A stretch of DNA of 64,000 bases. Origin: Rhexocercosporidium sp. MPI-PUGE-AT-0058 (lineage: Eukaryota > Ascomycota > Leotiomycetes > Helotiales). The DNA lies in assembly GCA_020746875.1 (NCBI GenBank), contig JAGTJL010000012.1, positions 310,001 through 374,000 of the forward strand, in the 5' to 3' direction. The position numbers and the translations under genes were made by a program. Below, in pieces: positions 34,005 to 45,098 of this stretch. Each line of letters starts with the position of its first letter. Position 1 is the stretch's first letter. The notes under the pieces were generated by a model that had not been told where the DNA came from, searched no databases, and was given only the letters and a program-made list of their open reading frames with translations.

Positions 34005-36023
34005 CTATCCATCTGTAAGTACTCTTGTCCAGTCAAATTTCCTCCAACGTGCTCGGAAGCCGTCCAGGCGTTTATCCCCTCGGGACCATCGACCTTGCCT
34101 CTTTATCACATCAGGCTCAATGTCTAGCATGCCTCCAATGATCTCCCGTGCAAACAAATCTCCTCTAGGCCATCGGTTTGAGTCTTCAACAACATGGCCG
34201 AGTCCCCCATCTAGATTGAACCACGCGTGGAAGTATGGCATCTCTTTGGCGATGGAGCGACGGAAAGCCGACTTGCCCAACCCTTCTCGTGCTCGTGCAG
34301 CGGTATCTATTAATTTCTTGTGTTGTGTCCATTCCTCGTCGGAGGAGAGGATCGCTTCCTTGAAGAAGGCTGGAGCCGTTTCACCTAGGCTGTAGGGCAA
34401 CGGCACCACCTGCATAGCGGCGTGCATTTTTCTATGCGGTGTTGCGGCGTTCTCGTAGAACACGACATCTCGGCCTTGGTCGTGATACATCCGAGTCAGG
34501 CTCTTCATAAAGTTCCGAATTTCTTCCCATTCATCGTCGTCGCACTCTAAAAGATTTGTTCTGTGTTGGATGGGAACAATGACCGCACCACCTTCACTCA
34601 GCTCGGGTTCTGTTGGCAGTGTCAGATATACTCGAGTCCCTAACGATATAAGAGGAGCAACGGGAGGCTGATTCTTGTCTTCGTGGTGACAGAGTTGGCA
34701 GGAATCCAGGATTTTGTGAATCTTCTGAAACTCTCCTACTGCAGAATTTTTCAGATTGATCTCGGATTTCTGAACCCGCTTGGCGAGCTTATTGGCATTG
34801 TCGTCCATGTAGTCAAGATCATCATCAAATTTGACGTCCTTAGCAATGCGCTCCGCAGCTCTCATGCCCTCGCCTCCAGCTTGACCCCTTGTTCGACGTT
34901 CTTCGCGAACCATATCCTCGATGCTCATGTCCTCGTTATCTTGAACAAGGCCTCTCTCTCGCCCCCTTTTATTGTCGATTGACTTCGCCTCACCTCGAGT
35001 GCCTGCTAACATACGATTGTCCATCATCCCCAATACTACCACACTAGGATCTGAAAAGTTCTTGGTGAAGCTAGCCATGGCCTCGTCGTACTCTCTCTGC
35101 ATTCTCTCGGCGTCTGGGCTTTTCTTGAGCTTGGCCTTCATGAGTTGAGCTTTCATCCGATTCAGTGTCGTTGAGTCTAAGACGGCAGTAACCCCAGCAG
35201 GTTGCTCTTCCATGATAACTCCTTGCGGTAGCTCTTTTGCCTCGGTATGCGATTCCCCGTGCTGTCTCTGAATCCCCATCTCCATTTTGCGCTCCTGGAA
35301 TAAATCTCCGCTTGGCTTTTCCTTTCCTACGTAGCCTTCCCCATAAGTTCGTCGACGATCTAGCTCAATTTGCTCTTCTCGAGCATCGTCAAAGCTCTTG
35401 AGGTCCCCAAAGCGTGCCAGGGCCACCTCGTCAACTGTTTTGCCACTCTGCTCGGCCTGCGTATACACTGCCTTGAGCTTGGTCATCCTCCATTGTGCTC
35501 CTGAATCTCCAAACGTGTATTCTACCTCTTCTTCGGCTTCGATATCATCAAGCTTCTTCCCATCCGCCAGATCCCGAAGCTGTAGATTGAGTTCATTTTT
35601 GTGAATCTTTAGGTCATAATCTGGCTTCGGAGGCGGGGCTTTGATGACTTTCTTAACTCCCTTTTGGGTATAATCAACATCCATTGCAGAGGATGCCTCC
35701 ATCCAGGAATCGCGAATTGGTTTTGGTACCGAGCTGGGCTCCTCATCATCTGGAATTGGGAGATCCTCGTGCGCATCTGAGGTTTTTGCATGTTTGTGAC
35801 TTCGTCGATGGCCTTCCTCCTCGCCGTCCCTCGCTCGTCTCGACCTCTTCTGTCTGTGTTCGTGCTTGTGGCGCTCCTGGTCGTGATCATCGCGCTCCCT
35901 GTGGCTTGATCGGTGCCTGTGTTTCCCATGCTCTCGGTCCTTCCTACTCCCATGCTTCTCTTCCTTCTCCCTTGCCTTCTTCTCCTGCGCAAGAGCTTTC
36001 TCGAATTCGTCGAGGCCGTCCAT
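34005..36023 (-). CDS. CWF19-like splicing factor
   Basis: A single exon of 672 aa. The first 90 residues are a charged Arg/Lys/Glu/His-rich region (KKAREKEEKHGSRKDRE ...) typical of nuclear RNA-processing factors. Then come the conserved Cwf19 middle part (APPPKPDYDLKIHKNELNLQ, FGDSGAQWRMTKL) and the CwfJ C-terminal 1 domain, a HIT-like fold with CxxC (DSCQLCHHED), ISLGTRVYLTLPT, VIVPIQHRTNLLECDDDEWEE and PHRKMHAAMQVVPLP. The CwfJ C-terminal 2 domain follows (MPYFHAWFNLDGGLGHVVED, then WSRGDKRLDGFRARWRKFDW). Cwf19 family members act late in splicing with Prp19/Cdc5 complexes, and the related yeast Drn1 aids lariat debranching. It is head to head with GPN1. Confidence 0.92.
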   Translation of the reverse strand: MDGLDEFEKALAQEKKAREKEEKHGSRKDREHGKHRHRSSHRERDDHDQERHKHEHRQKRSRRARDGEEEGHRRSHKHAKTSDAHEDLPIPDDEEPSSVPKPIRDSWMEASSAMDVDYTQKGVKKVIKAPPPKPDYDLKIHKNELNLQLRDLADGKKLDDIEAEEEVEYTFGDSGAQWRMTKLKAVYTQAEQSGKTVDEVALARFGDLKSFDDAREEQIELDRRRTYGEGYVGKEKPSGDLFQERKMEMGIQRQHGESHTEAKELPQGVIMEEQPAGVTAVLDSTTLNRMKAQLMKAKLKKSPDAERMQREYDEAMASFTKNFSDPSVVVLGMMDNRMLAGTRGEAKSIDNKRGRERGLVQDNEDMSIEDMVREERRTRGQAGGEGMRAAERIAKDVKFDDDLDYMDDNANKLAKRVQKSEINLKNSAVGEFQKIHKILDSCQLCHHEDKNQPPVAPLISLGTRVYLTLPTEPELSEGGAVIVPIQHRTNLLECDDDEWEEIRNFMKSLTRMYHDQGRDVVFYENAATPHRKMHAAMQVVPLPYSLGETAPAFFKEAILSSDEEWTQHKKLIDTAARAREGLGKSAFRRSIAKEMPYFHAWFNLDGGLGHVVEDSNRWPRGDLFAREIIGGMLDIEPDVIKRQGRWSRGDKRLDGFRARWRKFDWTRVLTDG

Positions 36024-36263
36024 TTTCGTGTTTGGGGAAGAATGATAAGGAAATCTGGGGAAAGAAGCGAGCGGAACTTGAAAAAGCCTTGACCTCGAAT
36101 TGCAACCCCGCTAAATATCTTTACATGCACATTCACGTCAACATCACGAATCCAGCACTGACTTAAAGCTAGCCACCGTTCGATTATCTACAGTCTGTTC
36201 GGGGACATCACAGGCCTCTCAAACGCTTTCTCGTTCTGAACGCGACCTGTCAGCAGTCTTGAA
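36024..36263. promoter_or_regulatory. Bidirectional promoter region CWF19 / GPN1
   Basis: Only 240 bp separate the start codons of two RNA-polymerase-II-related housekeeping genes. No clear TATA box is seen. Confidence 0.55.
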
Positions 36264-37497
36264 ATGGCGAATCCTCCAGCCCCAGCGTCCACCCCACCAA
36301 CAGCTATTGTCTGCGTCGGCATGGCAGGTTAGTATCTACTCCGCATCCTTGCTTTACACTAAATAACAATGAAGAAAAGGTAGCGGAAAGACTACCTTTA
36401 TGCAGCGCATCAATAGTCATCTCCATACTCAAAAGGAGCCTCCGTATGTGATCAATCTCGATCCAGCAGTTCGCAATGTGCCCTTCGACAGCAATATCGA
36501 TATCCGCGATTCAGTCAACTATAAAGAGGTTATGAAGTCCTACAATCTCGGGCCAAATGGTGGCATCCTTACATCTCTCAACTTGTTCGCCACAAAGATA
36601 GACCAAATTCTCGGACTACTTGAGAAGCGCACAACTCCAGATCCTGCGAAGCCAGAGGCAAAGCCTATAAAGAACATATTAGTCGACACGCCTGGCCAGA
36701 TCGAGGTGTTCGTATGGAGCGCATCTGGTGCTATCTTGTTGGACTCTTTAGCGTCTACGTTCCCTACGGTCATTGCATACATAATCGATACTCCTCGTAC
36801 GGCCTCTACGAGTACATTCATGAGCAACATGCTGTACGCTTGCAGTATTCTCTATAAAACCAAACTGCCGATGATCTTGGTATTCAACAAGACGGATGTC
36901 AAGGATGCTGAGTTTGCAAAGGAGTGGATGACCGACTTTGAGGCTTTCCAGGCAGCTTTGAAGGAGGAAGAGGAGTCTGGCAGTTTCGGGGGGATTGAAG
37001 GTGGTGGTATGGGCGGAGGGAGTGGTTACATGGGTTCTTTACTTAACAGTATGAGCTTGATGTTGGAGGAGTTTTACAGTCATTTGAGTGTGGTTGGGGT
37101 CAGTTCTATGACTGGAGCTGGTATCAACGAATTCTTCGAAGCTGTAGGAGAAAAGGCCAAGGAGTTTGACCGCGATTACAAGCCCGAACTGGAGCGGAGG
37201 CGAAAGCAGAGAGAAGATGAGAAATTGGAGAACCGGGAGAGAGAGTTGGGCAAGTTAATGAAGGATATGGCTGTTTCTGGGGAGCCTTCTCCTGTGAAAC
37301 CAGCGACAAGGGCACCTGATATGGATACCATGAGTGATATGGAAGATTCTGGCGACGAAGATGGCGAGGATCAAGATGGCGAAGGCTTGACCTCGCGGTA
37401 CAAGCAAGCTCTGGAAGAGACTGGAGGAGCTACTGCACCCACGAATGAGGATCACAGCTTCACACGGTATCTGCGGGCTAGTCAGATGAATATGTGA
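36264..37497 (+). CDS. GPN1: GPN-loop GTPase 1 (Npa3/XAB1 family)
   Basis: Exons 36264-36327 and 36380-37497 give 393 aa. The 52-bp intron cuts the Walker A loop: [16 protein letters not shown], with Gly formed from G/GT. Other motifs: the diagnostic GPN loop in [16 protein letters not shown], switch region [10 protein letters not shown], and guanine-binding VFNKTDV. The C-terminus is a long charged coiled coil ([20 protein letters not shown]) and an acidic Asp/Glu/Gly tail. Known role: Gpn1/Npa3, with Gpn3, chaperones RNA polymerase II assembly and nuclear import. A Gly-rich insert ([15 protein letters not shown]) lies in the G domain, as in fungal homologues. Its tail-to-tail neighbour is RPB12. 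Confidence 0.95.
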
Positions 37498-37773
37498 GGG
37501 TATGGAGGGAAATGTTTCACGGCGTCGGATGGTAGCATTGCACTGGCGCATCTTTTGATACCAAATAGAGAATCTGCGTTTCAGATATATCCATCAAGGC
37601 ACCCAAATCGCATTTCTTCTGGACTCGACATCCATGGTCATCTCAGAATGCGACAACCCATAATCATTTTTAGAAACCCCATACGCCCCAGCTATGCGCA
37701 AGCATCTCAATCCCTCGAACCCTTCCTGCCTCAAATTCCATTATCATAGCACTCATACCCCGCCACCAACAGG

Positions 37774-38045
37774 TTATCTCGCCTCAAACTGAACCATTCT
37801 GTCCATGTTAGCACGAAGCTGTCTCGCATATTCACATGGACTCACCTCTTCGTCCGCTCCTTGTACAGCACACGATGTCCGCATTCCTTGCATCGGATCG
37901 GATCTCCCCTCTTCAGTGGCACCTTTGCGCTGCAATCGCCGCAAGTGTAGATGATCGCAGGGCCTTCGATGGCAGCTCCGACGTTGAAGGCGTCGCGCCC
38001 TGGAGCTGGGGCCTGAGTAGGGACTTGGTATGCTTCTCGAGACAT
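37774..38045 (-). CDS. RPB12: RNA polymerases I, II and III shared subunit RPB12 (ABC10-alpha)
   Basis: Exons (minus) 38045-37846 and 37798-37774 give 74 aa. Exon 1 starts MSREAYQVP and carries the zinc ribbon: IYTCGDCSAKVPLKRGD, then IRCKECGHRVLYKERTKR. The second exon, only 25 nt, adds the invariant ending MVQFEAR; Arg is split AG/A over a 47-bp intron with a GCTAAC branch site. The four Cys of the CxxC pairs are present. RPB12 binds at the Rpb3/Rpb10 end of the enzyme and is shared by all three nuclear polymerases. The last seven residues are easily missed without splicing. Confidence 0.95.
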
Positions 38046-41000
38046 TTTTTTGTGCTTGTGTGATTCTTCGAGGGTGTGGGATTGGTGATGGGTTTTCTTT
38101 GAGGAATTTCGAAGCCGGATGTTGCGAGGCTGATAAATTCAGTTATTCTGGCTGGCAGGGATTAAGAGAGCCACCATTCCTCTTGGGGCAAGGTTATAAC
38201 CTTAAATGGGTGAATGTTTCTCCTTACCGCTCCCGCTCTCCCAGTTGACTTTCGTTTACAGTACGAGGCAGCACTTCACTTTATAAGTAACATGCAACTC
38301 AGCATTTGGCTGTTCGGTCCTTAGAGGCTGAGAAAAGATTCAATTGCAAGCAATCTCGGGATTTTGCCTTTCTCCAATTGCGTCAAAGTCTTGCCACATC
38401 ACTTTATTATTTGAGTTGCACTTAGAGCAATAACTAAGATCCACTTCAATCAATCACTTCAGTGATCATCTTCCTCAAACTGTCGTCCGACTCTCTTTTC
38501 TATTAAAGAGCATTGCTTATAGCGAAGCGCTGCCTCAATTTCACACTACTTCATAGATAATGCTGATATCACGTTCGTCTCATTCTTGATTTTGTTTCCG
38601 GTGTGTGGATTCCAGTCATGGTCTACGAACGCAGGACGCAATGACCATACCCATTCCAAGTGGAACGTGTCTTGGACACAACCTCCAGTCTCAGTCATTT
38701 CCGTTTCACTATATTAAGAAGTTCTATTAAGCATCCATAGAGCCGAAATGTAAATGTGCCCCACTTTATCTCTCTCACATTCATCCCTTCGAGGTATTCG
38801 TTTCCTAGGTGTGTTTACAATCACTAGATCAGCAATAATTTGCGAATTCCACGCCTATGTCTATAGCCATCAGCCAGCTGCAGATATTGCGTCCTTCCTT
38901 AATACCACTCTGTCCCTCTTGGTGGGTGGATACCAAGCAAGCTTCATAACACGGGCTTCTACATCCTTCTCTGTCTCAATTAGCGTTTATCGAGTTTGTC
39001 ATCCTCAGTTTCGCATCGCTCTTCTTCTCTCAGTCGCGAGCCGTCAATCTTTTCATGCATACATCCAATCCCTAGATGCGTTACTCGGTCATTCAGTCGA
39101 CAAAGAAGCTCTTGTCACATTGCATTACCCCTCAACCCTTGGCTTCTATACTCGGTGCTTTTTCAGCTAAAGTCACTGCGAAAACTACCTTATACCAACT
39201 TGGGCCTCAAAGCAACCGCAATGGTAAACTTGCAGCCTGGTAACGCCGCAGTGTCGGAGTCACACGTTCGGCCCAGGCACCAGAATGGCACCAGTGGCCC
39301 CGATGGTCGGACGAAAAGAGCAGACCTAGCGGAGACGAACCATGGCGATGCTCAACTTGTTGCCAATTTGGATTCTACCTCTAGATGTTTGAGGTTCCCC
39401 TACTCCAGCTGTCTCTGTGCTTCTAATTGTTGATTGAAGGCATACCAAATTAGGGAGGAGCAATTCACTGCTTGGCTGAGAGTTGCAAGCGAGAGACTAG
39501 GTCCGTATCGTGTCTCCCGGACGGAGGAGGAGTAAGCCGCGGCCAAGCATGCGAGAGAAATTAAAGAGATACAGGTCACTGTGAAAGCATAGCATCGATC
39601 ACGATTCTAGACAATCTCAGTGGTATCCTAAGGGATGTCATTTTACAGCGAAAAGACGCGTATGCATTTTATCAGCCGCATGGCGATGCTCTCATCTCAA
39701 TTGGCGCTATCTAGCGTACTTTCTAGCGTGAGAGCTTGCCTCCTCCACGCCCTCTTAGCTTCGTGCGGGCGGCTGGTGCTTTGATAGAGGATAATATAAA
39801 GTCATGATGGATATTCAATTGTCGTCAACATAAAGAAAACGTTGATCATAGGGAAGCCACACCTATCTCGGTCGACTCGATGCAGTAACATGAGCAACTT
39901 TACTTTACCATAGACCAAAACATCCAGTCGCTTCCTAGGGTGGAGGAATTCTCGAACGAAGCCGCGAAAATGAAATTTGACTACTCGCTCAAGGGGTGTG
40001 TCCCATCGAAAAAGTCAACACTAATCTTTCGAACCACTCCCTAATCATTCCACAGTATGAGTCACCGGATCATACCCTTTTCAGCGTACCAACATGTAAT
40101 TTTTTAGAAGACTTACACACTCACCAACATCCACCTTCTGTACGTACTCGTACTTTGTGAGTCTCAAGAAGCTCAGACTCTCAAATTCGATCATTCCTCC
40201 TTCCATACACGCAGCATAGTACTCCTGAGAGCCTTCTATGACATCTTTGAGTCTGAGATCATCGGTTCTCTGCTAATTGCTAATTGTGCTACAGTTCACA
40301 TTATTTGGATGGTAGATGAGTATAAAAGAGGGACGTTTGCGAGGAGTTATGGGGCGTTTTGTCAAGTAAAATAGTGTCGTGGAGATTATTGCTTTGTGGA
40401 GGTTCTTGGTTGGTACAGGAGGACGAGAGGGTGGAGGAAACGAGGAAGAGGAATCTTAATTTGTAGAAATGGCCCAAAGCGGTACCAGGTAGCAGTAAAT
40501 TGATCACAATTCAAATTGCCAGCTCGGGGTCCCTAGAGACTTTAGGTAATGTTTTTGATGAATCTGGCCTATGAGAAACCTGTGATTACGCTCAACAGTG
40601 GTTCAACCTGCCTGTGGCTAGATTTTGACTAGCTTGAGACCTTGTTTAATATCATGAGCTAGTCAAAGTGTAAAATATGCAAGATGCCTCTGCGTTGACA
40701 TTAAACTAGAGCCTCCTCAGACTTCTATTAGAACTTTAACATCCTGAAGTTCAACATCTAAAGAGTTAGTCACGTTGAACAGCAAGGTTTTCTTTGGTAC
40801 ACTAAATAGGCGAATAGCTAATTAGTCAACGCTCGAAGGGTCACCAAGAACTGGTGTCGTTTGATGTCTGTGTTTCTTAATCGTGAATTCTATTAACAAC
40901 ATACATCAAATCAAGCAAAGGTTTGGAGCCATTGAGCCATGTTCTTTTTGAATCGTGTAAATTTTTCCACTCATTCATGACAGGCAGCACAACGCCGAAG

Positions 41001-41075
41001 TACTCCCCCCGCGCTTCTGAAAGACATACCAAAAGCAAGATTGAGGGACTAGTACCCAGCCCCGTATTGCCCAAT
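38046..41075. other. 3-kb gene-poor stretch
   Basis: Contains one weak two-exon candidate (39221-39535). Otherwise moderately AT-rich DNA with open frames lacking domains, such as 38754-39170. Nothing else is supported. Confidence 0.5.
39221..39535 (+). CDS. Candidate two-exon small protein, unknown
   Basis: From ATG 39221 the frame reads MVNLQPGNAAVSESHVRPRH and on as a hydrophilic sequence to about 39356. A second block, 39440-39535 (AYQIREEQFTAWLRVASERL ... TEEE, stop), has strongly protein-like composition and follows a CTAAT branch site and an AAG acceptor at 39439. A GT at about 39358 would join them in phase 0, giving about 77 aa, but that donor (GTTGCC) is weak. No known family. It could be a decayed gene fragment. 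Confidence 0.3.
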
Positions 41076-42026
41076 CTAGTTCCTCTCGTTTCCTGCTTGA
41101 GCTGCTGTTCCCGAATCGGCTTCTCGCTCTATCAAAGGCCGACTTTCGGCCTTCAGATTGAATCGCTCTCCGCAGACCCAGAATCCAGCTGCTTCAATGA
41201 TTCGGCAGATGACGTCTAGTTCTTTACGGTCCCTGGGAGCGTATATCATGATGAACTCTCTGGGAACGTACGCCTTCATCCAACCACCTCGAGCAAGTGG
41301 ATGTCTCTCCCCCCAGCCCTTCTCAAGAACGACCTTGGCATCGTCTGGATGGAGGTTCAAGTGCATGCTTCGATCACTATGGTGGACGTGGCAGATCTCC
41401 CCTCTGCAGGTAACATTGATCGGATCCCGGGCAAAAAGAGCGAGCCCTTTCTTCTCGAAACATGATGTACCGATACGGAAAGCGTCTGGGTGTCTGACGG
41501 CGAGGTTCTCTAGGCTAACTCGAAGCATTCGGTTCATCTCAGCGCACCCGGGCTGATCCAGTTGTCGTTGCGGAGCGATGCCTGCAATCTTTGGTCGAGG
41601 ACCTGCACGGTCCGGGAGCCAAGATTGAGCTCGTTCATAGTATCCGGTAGCAGGGTGGATCTTCTCGGAGAGTATCGTGATCGGAGCGTAAGGGTCGGAT
41701 AGGGCAAAGAGCCGGAGGTAGGTGATCTTAAGGTATCCTGTGAAAGTAGACGGGGTTCCTCCGGGTCCTAGGTTGAGGAAATTGCTATAGTCATTGTGTA
41801 TAATCCATGGAAGAGGAGCCAAGGCCAAGAGCGTGCATGTGAGGGATGGCTGCAGAATTTGAATAGCAAGTATGGTTCCAACAATAGTCAGCACTAGAGA
41901 AGGGCCGTTGAGGGTAATCTGGAGAACGTCATGCTGGGTCATCGATGTCGGTACATCGGACTGGTAGTCAGGTTCCTGGACTAAGAGCTGTGTTGTTGTA
42001 GTCGTCATTGGTGTTGAGATGTCCAT
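41076..42026 (-). CDS. Luciferase-like (DUF5519) domain membrane protein
   Basis: A single exon of 316 aa. After a Thr-rich N-terminus there is a hydrophobic segment, residues about 43-72 (LVLTIVGTILAIQILQPSLT, then LLALAPLPWII), likely one or two membrane helices. Then the conserved fungal block LGPGGTPSTFTGYLKITYLR, PKIAGIAPQRQ, GTSCFEKKGLALF, and the signature CHVHHSDRSMHLNLHPDDAK with KGWGERHPLA and VPREFIMIYAPRD. From memory this is the domain Pfam calls luciferase (fungal; formerly DUF5519), shared with the small luciferase of bioluminescent basidiomycetes. Most ascomycete members have no known activity, and light emission should not be assumed. A CTAAC...CAG just before the ATG suggests a 5' UTR intron. 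Confidence 0.72.
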   Translation of the reverse strand: MDISTPMTTTTTQLLVQEPDYQSDVPTSMTQHDVLQITLNGPSLVLTIVGTILAIQILQPSLTCTLLALAPLPWIIHNDYSNFLNLGPGGTPSTFTGYLKITYLRLFALSDPYAPITILSEKIHPATGYYERAQSWLPDRAGPRPKIAGIAPQRQLDQPGCAEMNRMLRVSLENLAVRHPDAFRIGTSCFEKKGLALFARDPINVTCRGEICHVHHSDRSMHLNLHPDDAKVVLEKGWGERHPLARGGWMKAYVPREFIMIYAPRDRKELDVICRIIEAAGFWVCGERFNLKAESRPLIEREADSGTAAQAGNERN

Positions 42027-45000
42027 TGCTGTGTATGTTAGCCGAGGGTCGTTAAGAAGGGATCAAGGACTAACTTGAGGCGGGTTTGTATTGCAAGATC
42101 GAGTTCTGACGCCTAGCACATTCAGTAGCTCAAGTGCCCGAGAAAGAAAGCAAGAGCTGAAAGATGGAACTTTAGCAGTCACGTTGAAAGTGCAAGAGCT
42201 TAGAGGTGCTACAGCGACATTAGACTTGGAGAATTTGACAATGAGAGCTGACAGCTTGGCACAGCCACGAAGCAAGGTCTCAACGAGTAATCTGAGGGAC
42301 TGAACCACGATATGAAGTTTTATTGTGTATGAAAGTGCAAGAGGACTTGGTATCCCTAACAGGATATTCTCTTGCCAAGAGTAAAGAATGGAGGGGGCCA
42401 GAACAGACGTGGCAATGGATTAAGACGAAAGAGAGGGAAAAGAGACGATGTAGGAGGAGGACGCTTTAAATAGAGAAGTGTCGTGGGGATCAGCCCAGGT
42501 TCACTCTGTGTCCCCGCTCTTTGCTGTACGAGTGAGGTAGCTTTCTTCCGCATCTGAGCGTACGGGTCAAGTAAGGCAAGGGCTGCAAACGCTGTCAAAT
42601 GGCCGCAATCGGATTACTGTGTCACGAGCTGATTAGAACTCTGACGCTCACGGGGAGAGGAGAGAGTGGAGAGGGGAACAGACGGATCGTCAGTTGACAG
42701 CACCACTCGCTCATTGGCTACGAACGCCCGCCACCGATACAGCTCACAGCTACGGTCTGGTCGTTTGGTCGTATGATGTAGCTACCATAGGATGCAAGAA
42801 AGCAGCTTCGGCGGCTGCTGGCTAGTAATCGAGCACATGTAGTCTGGCATTCGTGGGCGCTGGGTACCGCAGTGACTCTTCAACCGCCTCATCTCATTCT
42901 CGTTCCCAGAGTCGCCTCGATGTGTATGTGGATGTGGTTGTGTATTTTGCTGATAGAGACTGTACTGGGCGGGATGACAGAATTGGAGTGAAAATCAGCA
43001 GGGAGGGAGCTCACGTGGATACATGCGTATTGTTGGCTGACGATTGCTGTCTGGCAGTTTTTGCAAAGCAAGCGGCGTGCTCGATACTCGTACTCAGTAG
43101 CGTCATGACAGCGTTCGGCAAGGTTCCGACGACGGGAAGTTCCCAACAAAACAAACAAATCGGTTATCCTGCATGCGGCGTGCGGCCACAGGAACGGCTG
43201 CCTCGGAGTAGCCAACTGGGTGTTGCCATGCATATTCCCGGCATGCCTTCCTAGCAAGTGACGTGACAATGAAGTCAAACCAGGGCTTTGGCTCTGGCGA
43301 GGATACTTTAGGCGGTGTGGCGGCTCACTTCACTTATTGTATGGGATGGAATTAAGTTCGTTTTGGACGGACAGTACTACTGTACAAGACAGACAGGATA
43401 GTACCCATGGCCCGCTCTGCAAGACAAAATGGACTGACTCACTAGTAAAATAGTAGCCCTAAACCGGATTGAACGGACTGAGCTAATCTGAACAGCTGGC
43501 GAACCTTCCGAGCAGCCACACCGCTGGTGACTACAGTACAGTACATTCCAGTACAATACGGGACGAAGAACTACTACAGTAGTACTAGCAACAGTCACCA
43601 AGCTACTTACTACTCGTGGGGGGAGGGGGGCTTGGTTGAACCAGGAATTGAGGGGTAGGGCTGGGCTGAGCTGGACTGAGCCGGCTTTCCTAGATTGGCT
43701 GGGCGCTGCGTTATCCTGTACAGGACTCCGTAAGTGAGGAGGGAAGGTGAGGAAGGAAAGGGAGGGAGGAGGGAGTAAGGAAGGAAGGTTGCCCGAGATA
43801 CCATAGCCATGGATATGTAAAGTACACGGGCAGGCACATACATGCAAAGTTATTGAATCCCAGTCACCTGTGCAGGGCGGCTCAGAAGAAAGTCCCAAGG
43901 TAGTGAGTGAGTACGCTACCGGCAGCACATATTCTCGGGACTTTATGTTCTCGGGACTTTTTACCCCCTCGTGCCGATTTCGAGTTCTGACGCTCGCTCG
44001 AGTGGCATCGTTTATATGGAACATTCTCTTGCTCCCACTTCCACTTCCGCTTCTATATCCTCCACTCCACTCCAACTCCATACCCACACATGCCAGCCCT
44101 GGCTGAAAAAAACTCGCTGTTCGACCTGTGCAGCTGGCCAACCTTTGGCTTTACTCGTTGCAGCCTATCGGAATCCCTCCTGTGGCAAATAGGGTAGAGC
44201 GGTCAGCCGTCGGTCGTACTGTGGCAGCATCGCAGCCAGCAATGCAACATCCGACAGCGGCCCCCCGCGCCTGGCATGAACAACGCTGATCTAGATAGGT
44301 AGATTGATTGGCAAGATGGAAAGAGCCAGCAGGGAGGAGAATTTGAAGAACTTGAGCACCGCAGCCGGGCAGGACTGCATTTGTTTGCATTTGCGTCCGG
44401 TGCTTCCAGGGTGGCCCTCGCAGTTAAACTTTGAAGCAAAAGCGATGGAAACGATGCTCTAGCCATGTCGCAGCTCTGGCACGTACGTGCCTTTGCAGCT
44501 TTGATGAATACTGACGCTTAATGAGAGCATGATTAACAAACATGTCCTATCCTGTCGTCTCCTGTCCTGGACAGATAACTAGCGCTCAACAACAGAACGA
44601 GCTGAACTGAACAGCGTTTGTTTCGCACCTCATCATTCGATTTGATTGCAAAAAGACTAACCAGGTGGTTGACCATGGCATAATAAATAAAAGCTCGGTT
44701 CCCGAGGTCCATAGTGTAAGTAAGTATCTCCCTGAGTGTACTAGCAGCTCCTGAGTCCCGGACCGTAGCTGCGGGGTGGGTGCGAGCGATAAGCCTCGCA
44801 AGCGATAACGTTGCTAGGGGGCAACAACAGAATTGAATTGTTTACTTTCATTCTGGCTGTGGTGCTAAGAATCCTCCACAGACCAGACCAGACCAAACCA
44901 TTGACCCCCTGAACACAGCATACTCAACAATTGCAGCCCCCGATCCGATCTGTAGCCTTTGATTGCAACGCAAACCCACGCATGGAACTTCAAAGTCAGC

Positions 45001-45098
45001 TCAAATCCAAGTCCATGCGTGTGCCCACAGATCGTGCGTGATGAACTGACTGTTTACTTGCAGGATAGATGATAGCAACCCGTTAAATATACCGTGGA
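42027..45098. other. 3-kb intergenic region, divergent promoters of two membrane-protein genes
   Basis: No gene supported. The 254-codon minus frame at 43377-44141 is without domains and spans simple repeats (GGAAGG-type near 43740-43790). A CAGAC/CCAGA tract is near 44880-44896. Confidence 0.55.

Noticed and set aside
43377..44141. 254-codon minus frame
   Set aside because: Biased composition and simple repeats explain its length; no recognisable family, and it lies across promoter-type repeats.
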